Origin: Capsicum annuum
Taxonomy: Eukaryota; Streptophyta; Magnoliopsida; Solanales; Solanaceae
Length of the DNA stretch: 64,000 nt
Assembly (NCBI RefSeq): GCF_002878395.1
Contig: NW_025825704.1
Span: 1,034,304-1,098,303 of the forward strand
Reading direction: 5' to 3'
Shown: in pieces, positions 22,291 through 36,200 of the stretch
How the letters are laid out: each line of letters starts with the position of its first letter
Numbering within the stretch: position 1 is the stretch's first letter
Translations under genes and position numbers: made by a program
Notes under the pieces: model-generated
What the model was told of the DNA's origin: nothing
The model's database searches: none
What the model saw: the letters and a program-made list of their open reading frames with translations, nothing else

Positions 22291-23780
22291 CTGGAAGTTG
22301 ATTTCCAAGGTATTTCTTTACCAATTAGTTTGGGTTAGAGATTCTGGCTCTGAAAATCCCTCTCTACAATCTATCCTTATTGTAAATAAATTTCCTGAAT
22401 TATTTCTCGATGATCTTTCTAGTATTAATCTAGATAGGGAAATAGACTTTGGGATTGATCTTCTACCAGATACCCATCCTATCTCTAATCCTCCTTGTAG
22501 AATGGCTCTGATTGAGTTGAAAGAAGTTAAGAAGAAATTAAAGGATTTTCTTGATAATGGTTTTATTCATCTTAGTGCTTCTCCATGGGGTGCTCCTATT
22601 CTTTTCGTGCATCGAAAGGATAGTTCCCTTTAGAATTGTATGGATTATCGATGACTGAATAAGGTGACAGTGAAGAATAGGTACCTTATTCCTAGGATTG
22701 ATGATCTCTTTGACAAATATTAGACAGCTAGATGTTTTTCTAAAATTAATCTTTGGTGGGTTATCATCAGTTGAAAATTAGGGAGTTAGAAATCCCTAAG
22801 ATGGACTTCCAAACCTGATATAGTCATAATAAGTTTATGATATTTTCATTCAGGCTGATTAATGCTCCAACTGCATTTATGGATCTTATGAATTAGTTAT
22901 TCAGATAGTTCTTAGATTTATTCACGATCATGTTTATTAATGACATATTGGTATATTCTATGAGGTAGGTAGACCATGCTAATCACCTCCGTATAATGTT
23001 GCAGAATCATAATGATCAATGATTATATGATAAGTTTTCTAAGTGTGAGTACTAGTTTAATATTACGACCTTACTTGGTCGTGTTATTTCCAGTAAGGGG
23101 ATCCTAGTGGATCGACATAAATTTGAAGTCGTTAAGAAGTGGCCTAGACCCACGACTCCAACTGATATTTGAATCCTCTTGGGTTTAGATGGGTATTATA
23201 GTAGATTTATAGAAACTTTTTCATCTATTCCTACTCTATTAACTAAATTGACTCAAAAAATGTGAAGTTTTTTATGTTCCATTGCTTGAGAGGGTAGATT
23301 TGATAAGCTAAAGAATAAGTTGACTTCTTCTTGATGAATTTTTTATTTACTATGATGCATCATATATGGGACTAGGCAGTGTCTTGATGCTACATAGTAA
23401 GGTTGTGGCCTATGCTTCTAGGCAGATGAAAGTTCATAAAAAGAATTACCCGACCCATGATTTGGAATTAGCGACTTGTATGGGTTTCATTTTGGTATCT
23501 ATTTAGATCATAAAAGCTTGCAGTATGTGTTCACACAGAAGGAGTTGAATCGCAGGTAAAGGAGATAGCTTGAGTTGCTCAAGGATTATTACATGAGTCT
23601 TCATAACTATCTAGGTAAACCTAATGTGGTTGCTAATTCTCTTAGAAGGTTGTCCATGTGTAGCTTGACTCATGTGGATGAGAAAAAGCATGGATTGGTG
23701 AAGGACATTCACCGGTTGGCTAATCTTAGAGTTTGTATTTTGGATTCTGAGGGTGGACGTGTAATTGTAAAATAGGTGAT
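22291..23780 (+). pseudogene. G1 reverse transcriptase-RNase H
   Basis: The RT start is at 22,380-22,633: FPELFLDDLSSINLDREIDF, LKDFLDNGFIHLSASPWGAP, LFVHRKDSSL, then a stop. The catalytic box reads FINDILVYS (22,932-22,958) where the family has FIDDILVYS, so a catalytic Asp is Asn. RNase H is recognisable downstream (DHKSLQYVFTQKELN, LLKDYYMSLHNYLGKPNVVA at 23,500-23,640), with the linker MCSLTHVDEKKHGLVKDIH. Many stops and frameshifts. It would have copied the element RNA into DNA in the particle. Confidence 0.75.
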
Positions 23781-24047
23781 GAAATCATCTCTTGATGCAG
23801 AGGTGAAGAGAATTAGGTTTTGGACAACATCTTGATTAAGATTAAGGCTAATGTAGGTCAGTAGCAGGTCATGGCATTTGAGATTAGTGGAGATGGTATT
23901 TTAGGTACTAGGGTAGATTATGTGTTCTTAATGTAGATGGTCTGTAGGAATGAGTTTTCATAGAGGCTCATGAGTCAAGGTATACAGTTTATCTGGGATT
24001 GACAAAAATAAATCATGTCCTGAATGAGATTTATTGATGGAACAAAA
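23781..24047 (+). pseudogene. G1 integrase, N-terminal part (interrupted by G2)
   Basis: Decayed integrase N-terminus, ending at the INEIYWWN...MK position of the family zinc-binding domain (AATGAGATTTATTGATGGAA). The G2 LTR begins at 24,048. The last five bases, CAAAA (24,043-24,047), are the left target duplication. The reading resumes at 63,571. Confidence 0.7.
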
Positions 24048-26218
24048 TGAAACATCCTGGGTTTTGGCCCTTCTAAATTTCTCAAGTCATGAGCTTTCTA
24101 ATCATCATACGACTCACCATAACAGACTTATAGTGTGGGTACATGTCAGTTGACCCAACTCATAAGTTGTCCAGTGTTTGGTGACTTGGTTTTTGTTGTT
24201 GTTACCGGTTGGTGGTAATGATTCGTATGTTAATATGATGAGAGGGTTGAGTCCAAATGATATATTGTCCAATTTCTAGCTTTGATGTTCTACCTACGGT
24301 ATGACTTAATGATACTAGTTGTATAGTGAAGATACAGTTGAGGAACGGAGTTGTATGTTGGATAGAATATGGTGTCCAACTTTCTCATCAAGTGACGACT
24401 TAAGGGTACTACTCGTAAGATGTGTTGGCGAATTGAAGGGTCCAATTGTACCCACTTACGTTCTTTTTACTAATTTTAAGCTAAGGGTATTTTGGATATT
24501 TTCCACCTCAAGCCCTTAAGACCCCACATCTTAAAACACTATTTGGTCCATCATTCTACACTTTATATGATCAAAACACTCTTTAAACTCTCTCTCAAAA
24601 ACTCTCAAGAAGATTGGGTTTGGGTTTCTTCAAGGTGGTCATCTAGAGGCTTAAGGATCAAAATCTCTCTGTGACTCTTCATGACTATGGCATGTTACTC
24701 CTTTCTTATTGTTAGTTCAACTAAAAGCAAGTTTTAATGAATAGTTTTCATTGTATTATTGTTGTATTGTATTATTTTCAAATAGATGTTAGGGGTTTTG
24801 GTTGTTCTTGGTTGGATAATGATTTGTAATGTTTTACTTATGGTTTTTCATGATATAATAATGATTTGAACATGTATTTACAGGGGAATGGTCAATTGAT
24901 ACTTGCTTTTGATTTTGGAAAACTATATGCCCTCAACATGTTTGTTAAAATGACAATAAGAATGATTTTGTCACATAGCTTCACTATTCTTGAAAACTTC
25001 GCATTGCATAATATGGTAATGGAACTTAAATTGGCTTAGTTGGTTTTAAATGGATTAAAAAGGACCTGTGGTGATGGTATTAGTTTAATTGGAAACTTTG
25101 GAGTCGAATTGGTTTAATGGCTTTGGTATGGCATAAATGGATAGACTTGGAAGCTCTAATATTGGTATGACGATACTAACGGTAAATCCCTAATTTAAAG
25201 ACTCCTTGATAAATGGTTGGTAACGTGCTAAATATTTTAATTAGGCAATAAAAGAGGTTTTAATATCTAGTCGTAAAGGTTTAAGTCTAATGGATGAACA
25301 CTGGAAACTCATGTTTGCTTACATTAGGGTTGGTCTTTGTGACCTTAAGCTTGTGGGGTGCACGAGAATACCCCAAGTCTATACTTGTATATATGTATCA
25401 TGGAGGGCGAAGGGTACATAGGAATCCCTAACCCCTATGATATATCCAGTTCGTGTGACTGTAAGTACTAGGGACTATTTATGGGATAACACTTGACCTA
25501 TATAGCTCGTGTGTGGTTTTAGGATGGCCAAGCTAGATGACTTAAATTAATGTTTTAAAAGTATGCTAAACTCGGTTTCCTTCCCGACATGGTATATATG
25601 TATATATGTATGTAATTGTATATTCTTATTTACTTTGGATTTTACTAATGGCATTATTTCATCCTTATCCTGAGTACATGCTAGCCTTCACTCTGCTAAC
25701 CATCTTTGGGCTTTATCCCCATGCGATGTAGGAACCAGCCATACTACTCCACCTGATCAGTGACTTGTATTCGGGGACAACTTTGTGTTACATGGAAGTA
25801 GTGAAATTTCATACTTTGAAAGACTCCATTTCATGCTATGGACTTCTTTACAATATTTTTTTTCTTGGACCATGGTTCTTGGCCATGGTCGGGGGCATGT
25901 CCCGATCATATGTTCTTTACTTTCGGATAGAGGCTTTATGGGACTACTATAGGCATGAGCAGTTTCGGTATTGGTGACACCCTTAGTATTGGTATTGGAA
26001 TTAGGGTTGGCACTGATTGGGTATTGGATTGAGTTTGTTGGATTATAGTCATAAACTTTAATTAATGCCTTTGCTTTATTATTGTTATATTTTGTTATAT
26101 CTTTAGAATTCATCCAACATAGGGTGCGGGGTAGTTATGGTTGGGTATTGAGGTGGTCTCTAGTCCCTGTTAGACTTAAGGTTTCCAACATGACAATACC
26201 CTAGTTTGGGTCGTGCTA
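24048..26218 (+). mobile_element. G2 5' LTR
   Basis: Starts TGAAACATCCTGGG and ends GGGTCGTGCTA (decayed TGTCA). It pairs with the 3' LTR at 39,445-40,081 plus 62,052-63,565 (2,171 bp against 2,151 bp once the insert is removed). In the first ~150 bp I count roughly one difference in six between the two copies, so the insertion is old. Target duplication CAAAA/AAAAA. It contains a GGTATTGG short-repeat stretch near 25,970-26,030. No gene inside. Confidence 0.9.
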
Positions 26219-26434
26219 GATTTTTATTCGAGCCCTAGGTTCATGGTCAATTTGGAGTCTGCAAAGCCATGCCGAGTAGAGTCTCTTTTGTAGGTGCGTA
26301 GTGCGCCATACTCATAAGGAAGAGGCTACAAGGCATTTATGAATATTTCTCTTTCTTGTGTTCTATTTTCAAGATGTAGAGTCTAAGATTCTGAATTCTC
26401 CTTTAATTACTGCTTGTTTGGTTTTTCAGATCAC
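26219..26434 (+). other. G2 primer site (decayed) and leader
   Basis: TTATTCGAGCCCTAGGTTC at 26,224-26,242 is the decayed tRNA-iMet primer site. The leader shares AAGCCATGCCGAGTAGAGTC with G1 and G5 and runs to the gag ATG. Confidence 0.75.
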
Positions 26435-27600
26435 ATGTCCTCGATGATCTAAAGCTCCAAAAAAATCCTATATCCCACCCGAGGATAATGTGGATGGTAC
26501 TTATTCTACTTATGGTGTCCATCTTGATCTAGGGGTCCAGTTCTTGATTTTCCTAGAGTTCTACCAGTTTTCTCTAGTTCTCCATAGCTTCTCAAGTTGA
26601 AGTGATGGATACTAAGTTTCGTCAATCTATTCATATGTTGGAACAGTTGGTTCCTTCTCAGTCTTAGTATGGTATTCCTATTACTCAATCTTCTAAGGCC
26701 ACAAAGGTTTGCTAGTTTATGAGGTTGAACCCTCCGACCTTTACTAGTGTTAAGGTTGAGGAGGATCCTCAAAGCTTTTTGGATAAGATGGAAAAGATCT
26801 TCCGTGTTATCCATGCCACAAATGTAGAGGGAGTGGAGTTTACTGCCTACCATTTAAAATATGTGGTATACTAATGGTATGAAGACTACGATCAGGAAAG
26901 GGGTAAATATGTTGAGTCATCTCTATGGGAGGATTTTGCTAATTCTTTTTTGTACTGCTTCTTTCATCAGGAGTTGAAGTATGTGAAAGAGGAAGATTTT
27001 GTTAATCTAAAGCAGGGTAAGATGTCAGTCAAGAAGTATGCCTTAAAGTTTCACAAGTCATCGCAGTATGATCTAGAGTTGGTTTCTAGCATAAGAGCTA
27101 GGATGAGGAAGTTTACTTCTCGGATGTCCATAGACTTGATTTTGGCAAGTAAGGATGCCTTATTGAACAAGGACATGGATATATCTATGTTGGTGGTGTA
27201 CAAGCACAGGTAAATGAAGAGAAGAAGAAGTAGGCTGACATAGGGGAGAGGCAAGTAAGAAGTTTAGATTTTTTTAGCTGGGTAGTGGCCAATAGTAAAA
27301 AAGCAAGGATGGTGGTAAGTGGCCCAAGAATAAGTAGGGCAGTTCTGTATCTTACTCGACGGCTAGTTCTCCCTATCGAAGACCGTTAGAAGACAGACAT
27401 TTGTAAGTTGGCAAGCACTTTAGGGCACAGGGTGACCAATCTCAGGCTTGTGGGGCTTAGTCAGCTCCTTCATATCCCCTTGTAGATTTTGTGGTCAATT
27501 GCATTAGGGTTCCTGTGATGAGGGAATGGTCATGTGCTTCAACTGTGACCAGCTAGGGCATATTCTTAGAAATTGTATAGTTGGTAAGGATTCCAAAGGG
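26435..27600 (+). pseudogene. G2 gag with CCHC knuckle
   Basis: ATG at 26,435. The capsid part in translation shows RLNPPTFTSVKVEEDPQSF, MEKIFRVIHATNVEGVEFTA, then at 26,950-27,213 ELKYVKEEDFVNLKQGKMSV and KYALKFHKSSQYDLELVSS. An intact nucleocapsid zinc knuckle, CFNCDQLGHILRNC, lies at 27,535-27,576. Gag packages the element RNA. Frameshifts near 26,530, 26,670 and 27,210-27,500 and several stops break it. Confidence 0.8.
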
Positions 27601-28203
27601 GAAAACAAAGGTCCAGTTGCCTCTTCGTTAGCTCCAACACCAAAGGATGCACCATTTAGTTTCGACACTGGTCAAAACCATCTCTAGGTTCTCACTAATT
27701 GACAGGAGTCCAAGGCATCACCTGATGTCGTGATTTCTATGTTGAAACTCCTTTCCCATTATGTGTAAAAATTGATAGGAGTCCAACCCATTTGTGGATG
27801 TGCATTTTTGTTTTGATCTCGAGTGTGTTTCAGATCCTTTTTCTATTTCTACACTAATAGGTGACTCTATCATTTCTAGAAGAGTTTATTGGGGATATGT
27901 GGTATCTATTAGTAGTAAGGAAACTGTGGTGGATCTGTTTGAATTAGATATGGGAGACTTTGATGTTATATTAGGGATGGATTTGTTGCACTCGTGCTAC
28001 ATGTCTCTAAACTGTCAAACCAATAAGGTTGTCTTAAAATTTGATAATGAGCTAATTATTAAGTGGGAGGCTGGTCCCCTAGCTCCTAAGGGGATGTTCA
28101 TATCATATCTTAGAGCTCAAAGATTAATCTCCAAGGGGTGTCTTTATGTTCTAGTCCGTGTTAAAGATTCTAACTTGGAGGGCCCTTCTTTGCATTCTGT
28201 CCC
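27601..28203 (+). pseudogene. G2 protease, cut by the LARD insertion
   Basis: Open from 27,794: SDPFSISTLIGDSIISRRVY, then VVDLFELDMGDFDVILGMDL, LHSCYMSLNCQTNKVVLKF and FISYLRAQRLISKGCLYVLV. This is the C-terminal two thirds of a chromovirus protease and the link to RT. The N-terminal part with the D-x-G active site is lost in a damaged, shortened stretch at 27,740-27,800. The frame is cut at 28,203 by the LARD; GTCCC at 28,199-28,203 is the target duplication, and coding resumes at 36,403. Confidence 0.8.
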
Positions 28204-31200
28204 TGTAACACCCTAATTTTCTGAACCACAATGCGACACGGTGCTCATGACCCTAAAGGACCACAAACTAACCCGTGACTGATATCTATACCTATATACT
28301 GCATAATATAACATAAAAATGCGAAAACATGTACTGAATGGCCATAAGGTTCAAATCTAAATAAAAACATCTAATAAGAATAATGTCTGAAAATGGTATA
28401 ACAATACCAAAATTAATCTGAAATAACTGTCTGACATGCAATAATCTAGAAAGCCTCTAAACTGTCTAAATAAGAAGTTGATGGAACATGTCTCCAACTA
28501 ACACCTTCTAGCAAAACTGAACTGAAATAATAAATGAAATAAAATAATATCGTACTCGAATGGATGAGTACTCACTACAACTCTACAATTGGAATTCGAC
28601 TGCTGATCTGGAACACGTTCTTCTGAACCTATGGTGTAACATAAGAGAAAGCACCATAGCATAAATGCGTCAGTACGTCTGAATGTACTGAGTATATGAG
28701 TGAGGTAGGCTAAATTCAAAGGTGTATATGCATGAACAATGCTGACTAATATGAACGTGAGAATACATACATGCATAAGCAACTATAACTTAACTCGTAG
28801 TGATACTGACTAGTAAGTCTGAATACTATCGAGATGACTTTACTAATACTGAGATACTGAATAGATGAATGACTATTTCTAATAGTTCAAATTATGAAGA
28901 ACGTCTTAAATTTAAATACTGAAAATATAAGCTATGACATCGGACATAACTGATATAACTATGAAAATCAACAAGACCGATGTAACTGATCCTGAGCAAT
29001 TGTATTTAATAGTCTGAGTTCTGATAGAACTATCTGAGTTCCATTCTATATGGAGTAACTGAATTTGAGATCAGTCCTATCTAGCAGGTGATATTTAAAT
29101 CTGATGATTCTGATACTATTTAACTATAGTTGAGATCAATCCTATCTAATGGGTGATCTTGAAGTCTATTTATAATGATAAGGATTGACTGTCTCTAATA
29201 GTACTGAATTTGTACAATTGAACTGAGTTGACTGTATCTGACAGTCTTGAATCTATAACTGAAACTGCGGGATGTATTCATCTAACCGACATGCCCCATG
29301 ATAAGCTGACTGGGGTCCAATCTCTGCCCTGACTGGAAGGGTGTTAGTACCGCGCCACCAATAAAGAAAACTATTGTGGAGTCAGTCCTAATCTAGTGTG
29401 TGACTCTTGGGATCAGTCCTATACATATAAATGTGCTAACGGGTGACCCCTGAGTATGTCAGTCCTATCTAACAGGTGACATCTTGTACCTACGCTAGCT
29501 ACGTAGTTCTAGAACTTAGCGATTGCTTCTAAGGATCTCTGTCCTTTCTTGCAGTTGATTCCCCATCCCAAGGCTCACTCAGTGCTTAATCCTACTCCCA
29601 TATGAAAGACACTGAACTGGATAACTGAGCCAAACCGAATAACTGAACTGAACTGATTAGCTGAACTGATACTGATTAACTGAACTGATACTAGTGGTAT
29701 TATTTAATAGAGCTAAACTAAGTTTACTAAGTTCCCTTGAATGAAGGAACATACTGAGTTCTAAGGACTGTATGAGAGTACTGAAATTACTACGATCGCT
29801 AGGAATACTACTGTTACTGACATCACTGAGATTACTGAGTACTGAGGTTACTAAACTACTGAGACAATTGAGATTTTTGAATTTTCCTGAGTCACATGTA
29901 TAACTGAATTCTATAGACCATGGCTTGACTGAGAATATTGTGATAACATGACATGGAACTAGGCACACAACTATATTATTTTTGGGTATAAGTACCCCCA
30001 GGACTCGATGGAAGGAAACTGACACACATGGCTAACTTGAGTACGTGACCAACATCAACAATCCATAATATCATAACTTGGGGAATTCCATGAAGTACAT
30101 GGTTATTATACATCTTTTACATAAGTAGGATCTTTGCAAGTAAGTATGGCATAATCTCATAAAACTAGTTCATGAACAATCCAACAACATTTACAAAACA
30201 CAACATCAACATAAAAGTATTGGAACATAGGGGCATATCATGAATCCTTCACTTAGTCACAATTTAGCTATATTGTATGATTTCTAGTTCCTTAGGCATT
30301 TTATCAAAAACCTTGCATGCAATCTTTAAGGCATAGGTATATTCATAAGTTTCACCATATTAAACAACTTAAATTCATGAGTTCCAACTAACATGATCAT
30401 AATCTCCATGAAAATACATCAAAATACTACTTTACAACATAAATAACAACCCCCAGCATGTTTAGAATCATATCACCATGAAACAATCATAGTTTAGTAT
30501 TTAAAGATTGATTTTTCAACTCCACGGATAAAAGAGATCTGTGGATGAACACTATGCATACCTTAGATTAAGAATTCGTGAAAATTAATGGCGAAATTTC
30601 CTTGAAATAGACTCTTCTATGAAAACCCTAGGGCTTATTTTTGAGAGTTTTAATCTTGAGAGAAAACCATGATCATATGGTTGAGAGTGTATAAGAGAGC
30701 TCTTTGAGATGTTTAACTTAATAGAATGGAAGATAATACGCTCCTTGAGGGTTATAATCCGTGGGAAGTGAAGGAAAAAGACTAAAATAGCCTTTCTAAA
30801 ACGTCCCTCAAGTTTTGGAAAGAGAAGTTGACAAAATTCATGAAAAGGCATCAAAAATGTGATAGGCCATCAAAACTATCGTCACACAGAAGCTGGTTTC
30901 TGCCTAAGGCTGACGACCATTTTGACAATGCATCACAAATGTGATAGGCCGTCAAACTTGTCGTCACATAGTTGCCAACCCAACATGCTAGAGGGAAATG
31001 GGCGTAACTCCTTGCTCCAATATTGGATTTAGGCTAAATTGGTATCGTTGGAAAGATAATTCAAACATATTTCATTTGATATGTAGTAAGCCACCCAGTT
31101 CATCATATACAATGAGTTATGGTCGATTGAAGTTGACCCAAGTTTTGATGCTCACTAAAACTTGAAGGATAGGAAAGCTTTCAACTTGTACTTGAGTTAG

Positions 31201-31351
31201 GGGACCTATATGATCTAAATTCATGCTAAAATAGATTCCCACAATAAATAATTGATTAACACACTAAATTTATATAGGATTCTAGGCTTTTAAAATGTCT
31301 ACTCATAGGAATGACGGATTTTCATTCTAGTCCAAAATGTTGGGTATTACA
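28204..31351 (-). mobile_element. LARD 3' LTR
   Basis: Plus-strand ends TGTAACACCC (28,204) and GGGTATTACA (to 31,351). It includes an ACTGA-rich low-complexity zone (28,780-29,980), repeated AGTCCTATCTAACRGGTGAC-like units (29,060-29,490) and the palindromic GTGATAGGCCGTCA units at 30,840-30,970. Short frames such as 29,657-30,025 (-) are products of the ACTGA repeats and are not genes. Confidence 0.9.
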
Positions 31352-33235
31352 ATTTCTCCCCCTTGGGAACATTCGTCCCCTAATGAGAATGACTGAGATG
31401 GAAGAAAATATCAACTGAAGTACGTACAATCCATATACTACTAAAACATGGTTTTGGGACTGACATGATTGATAAGTTGAATCCATCATAGTGAACATGC
31501 ATATCTGATGCATGAGTAACTAATTCATGAATGCACGATAGAAAGTACTAATAAGCTAATCATGCATATCTGACGTATTAGTATATAACTAAATGGGCTT
31601 AGGAACATGTGGCTGAACATACAATGGTAAAGGTACCAAGTTTGAAATGAAAATTAAGCATGGAACTGAATACTAAGTTTGTACTAAATACTTAAAATGA
31701 AGCTGAATAATCTTAAAGAGAACTGTTACCTTAAAAGGAAATGCTAATGAATCCTGAGATCATTTACTAAAATGCATGAGCAAAAATATTAGAACATAAC
31801 TGAAGTTTGGACGTGATACATGAACTGAACTAAGACATTGAGTAATGGCCTAAGACTGAGTTTTGAAGCTAGAGGTTCAGCTCAAAAGTAACACTTCCTC
31901 CAATATAGATTCATCAAAGAAAATGACATGTTTAAATCATAGAAGTTTAGGGGCTACAACTTATCTCCCCCTTGGGACACTATGTCCCTTGAAGGATGCT
32001 GGACTGACCTTGCTAAGATATTAAGGAAGTTGAGGAGATGCACAAGGCACCTAGGTAGGAAATTGTGATTGATTATCTGAGATCTAAAACTGAAGCGTGA
32101 TGTATGAATACATAGACATACTGACTTATCTGATTAACTGAGTATACTGGAGAACATGATACATGTACAGGAGGCATGATCTGCATGACCTACGTTTGGA
32201 ATGTCTGAGTTCATGGAACATGATTTGTAGAACTAGGTGATCTAGAACTAAACTCCCTATACTGGGAACTTAAAGAACACATGATTTTATGGAATGCGTG
32301 TGAACATAGGTTGTATTCATGGAATCTGAGACATGAAGCATACATAGGCATTATGCTGACTGAAGTATGAAGCTTTATGCTAAGATAAAGATGGGTCAGG
32401 AATCTTCTTCCCTAACTGCTTTTCTGTACATACTGGCACTAATACTTAAATCTGAGAGCCTAACTTGGGTACTTTATCTACTATCTCCCTCTTGGCTTTA
32501 ATCAATCATCATTAGTCTATGAATCCTAAACTAATCTCTGAACTGAACTGCATTCATAATTATATACTTACACTCTGATCAACAAATGCTCGCCTTACTA
32601 AACACATCATCTGCCTCTATTTCCTCACATACTACTAATATTACATTTACATCTTCATGATTAATTTAAAGTCAATAAACTTAAATTTCTAACTCGCACT
32701 GTTCAAGCCTACTGATTCATCATAGCACAACTATCCCCATGAATACATAATCTATTCAATCTGGATATCGTATCCTAAATTTTCTACTGCTAGACTCCTG
32801 GGTTCATGCTTCTAACTCTAGTTCATATGCTATCATAGAATTTTGAGAAGGGAACTAATGACATATCTAAATCTGGGTTCGAGAACGAGTTCTCATGATC
32901 ATGAAGGAGATCCATAAAACTTTGGAGCATAACTTAACTGATGGGTTACTGTCTGAGAAAGCACTATCTTTAGGACTTGAGCTTCACTATTTCTGTTACC
33001 TTAAAAGTAAGGTAACATTAACATGAGTGAAGCATGATGATAATCTACATGAGTTTCTTAGAGAACCTTGCTATAGCACGGTCTGAGACATGAAATAAGG
33101 GAAACTATTCCTAAAATATCTCACGGCCTCCTGCACATAAGTGTGGTGCACAACACATGCATGTACAAGACTCTACTAGATGCAGATTTCAAATTTCCTA
33201 GGACTCTATTGAACCTTAGGATCTGATACCAAGCT
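31352..33235 (-). other. LARD internal region, non-coding
   Basis: On the minus strand it starts with the primer site TTGGTATCAGATCCTAAGG (33,214-33,232; one change from TGGTATCAGAGCC) and ends with the polypurine tract TCCCAAGGGGGAGAAAT (31,352-31,368). No frame over 60-odd codons and no gag, RT or integrase motif is visible on either strand. A second polypurine-like block lies at ~31,965-31,990. Confidence 0.85.
31960..31992 (-). other. Second polypurine-tract-like block in LARD core
   Basis: On the minus strand, AAGGGGGAGATAAGTTG within GTCCCAAGGGGGAGATAAGT closely resembles the terminal tract at 31,352-31,385, and both are preceded by a GGGACnnnnTGTCCC-like phrase. It is ~600 bp inside the core. 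It may be a central polypurine tract or a relic of a duplicated end. Confidence 0.45.
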
Positions 33236-36200
33236 TGTAACACCCTGATTTTCTAAATTGGAATGCTACACAGTGCTAATAACCTTAAAGGACCACAAAC
33301 TAACCCATGACTGATATCTATACCAGTATACTGCATAATATAACATACAAATTTTGGAAACATGTACTAAATGGCCATAAGGTTCTAATCTAAATAAAAA
33401 CATCAGATAGGAATAATGTCTGAAAATGGTATAACAATACCAAAACAAATCTAAAATAACTGTCTAACATGCTATAGTCTAGAAAGTCTCTAAACTATCT
33501 TAATAAGGTGTTGATGGAACATGTCTCCAACTAACTCCTTCTAGAAAAACTAAACTAAAATAATAAATAAAATAAAATAATATCATCCTCGAATAGATAA
33601 GGACTCACTACAACTCTACGACTGGAATTCTACTGCTGATATGGAACATGTGCCTCTGAACCTATGGTTTAACATAAGAGAAAGCACCATAGTGTAAATG
33701 CATTAGTACGTCTAAATATAATGAGTATATGAGTGAGGTAGGCTAAATACAAAGGGTTATATGCATGAACAATGCTAACTAATATGAACATGAGAATACA
33801 TGCATGTATTAGCAACTATAACTTAACTCGTGGTGATACTGACTACTAAGTTTGAATACTATCGACATAACTTTATTGATACTGAGATACTGAATAGATG
33901 AATGACTATTTCTGACAGTTCAAATTATGAAGAACTAATCTGATTAACTGTGTCTAACAGTCCTGAATCTGAATACTGATAATATAAGCTATGACAACGG
34001 ACATAACTGATATAACTATGATGATAGACAAGACTAATGTAATTGATACTGAACAACTGTATTTAACAGTTTGAGTTCTGATGGAACTATCTAAGTTCTA
34101 TTCTATATGGAGTAACTAAATTTGAGATCATTATTATCTAGCGGGTGATCTTTAAATATGATGATTTGATACTATTTAACTATAGTTAAGATCAATCCTG
34201 TCTAATGGGTGATCTTGAAGTCTATTTATAATTATAAGGATTGACTGTCTCTAACAGTATTGAATCTATACTACGATCTGAGTTAACTGTATCTGACAGT
34301 CCTGAATCTTTAACTGAAACTGTGAGATGTATTCATCTAACTGACATGCCCCATGCTAAGAAGACTGGGGTCTAATCTCTACCCTGACTGGAAGGGTGTC
34401 AGTACTGCGCCACCAGTAAAGACAACTGCTGTTGAGTCAGTCCTAATCTAACGGGTGACTCCTGGGATCAGTCCTATACATATAAATGTGCTAATGGGTG
34501 ACCCCTAAGTATGTCAGTCCTATCTAACGGGTGATATCTCATACCTGTGTTGGCTACTTAGTTCTAGAACTTAGGGATTGCTTCTAAGGATTTTCGTCTA
34601 TTCTAGCAGTTGAGTCCCCATCCCTATGCTTACTCGATGCTGAATCCTATTACCATCTGAAAGACACTGAACTTAATAACTGAGCTAAACTGAATAACTG
34701 AACTAAACTAATTAGCTGAATTAATATTGATTAACTAAACTGATACTAGTGTTATTTTTTAGCAGATCTAAACTAAGTTTACTGAGTTCCCTTGACTAAA
34801 GGAACGTACTGAGTTTTGAGGACTGACTGAGAGTACTGAAATTACTAAGCTCACTAGGAATACTGCTATTACTGAGATTACTGAGATTACTGAGTACTGA
34901 GCTTACTAAACTACTGAGACAATTAAGATTTTTGAATTTTCCTGAGTCATATATATAACTGAATTCTATAGACCATGGCTTGATTGAGAATATCGTGATA
35001 ACATGACATAGAACTAGGCATAAAACTATATTATTTTGGGTACTAGTACCCCCAGGACTCAATGGATGCTAACTGACACACATGGCTGACTTGAGTACGT
35101 GACCAATATCAAAAATCCATAATATCATAACTTAGGGAATTCTATGAAGTACATGGTTATTATACATTTTTTACATAAGTAGGATCTTTGCAAGTAAGTA
35201 TGGCATAATCTCATAAGACTAGTTCATGAACAATCCAACAACATTTATACGACACAACATCAGTATGAAAGTTATTAGAACATAGGGGCATATCACGAAT
35301 CCTTCACTATGTCACAATTTTGCTATATTGAATGATTTCTAGTTCCTTAGGCATTTTATAAAACACCTTGCATGCACTCTTTAAGGCATAGGTATATTCT
35401 TAAGTTTCACCATATTAAACCATTCAAATTTATGAGTTCCAACTAACATGTTTATAATCTACATGAAGATACATCAAAATACTACTTTGCAACATAAATA
35501 ACAACCTCCAATATGTATATAATCATATCACCATGAAACAATCATAGTTTAGTGTTTACAGATTGATTCTTGAACTCCATGGATAAAAGAGATCCATGGA
35601 TGAACACTATGCATACCTTAGATTAAGAATTTGTGAAGATTGATAGTGAAATTTCCTTGAAATAGACTCTTCTATGAAAACCCTAGGGCTTGCTCTTGAG
35701 AGTTTTGATCTTGAGAGGAAACCCTAATATTATGGTTGAGAGTGAATGAGAGATATTTTTGTGATTTTTAACTAAAGATAATGGAAGATAATATGCCCCT
35801 TGAGGGTTATAAGTCATGGGAAGTGAAGGAATAAGACCAAAATACCCTAAATAAAATGTCTCTCAAGTTCTGGAAAGAAAAGCTGACGATATTTGTGACA
35901 AGGCGTCAAAAATGTGACAAGCCATCAAAAATGTCCTCACATAGAAGCTAGTTCTACCTAAGGCTGACGACCATTTTGACAATGCGTCACAAATGTGATA
36001 GGCCATCAAAATTATTATCACATAGTTGCCAGCCCAACATGCAGAGTAAAATGGGCTTAACTTCTTTCTTCGATATCAGATTTATGAAAAATTTGTATAG
36101 TTGGATATATAATTCAAATATCTTTCATTTGATATATAGTAACACCCAGTTTGTCATATACAATGAGTTATGGTCGATTGAATTTGACCCAAGTTTTCAC

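Noticed and set aside
25757..26113. 118-codon minus-strand frame
   Set aside because: Antisense in the G2 LTR, low-complexity Asn/Thr repeats.
29657..30025. 122-codon Ser/Leu-rich minus-strand frame, with a similar one at 34,796-35,062
   Set aside because: Translation of ACTGA-type repeats in the two LARD LTRs; no family and no start context.
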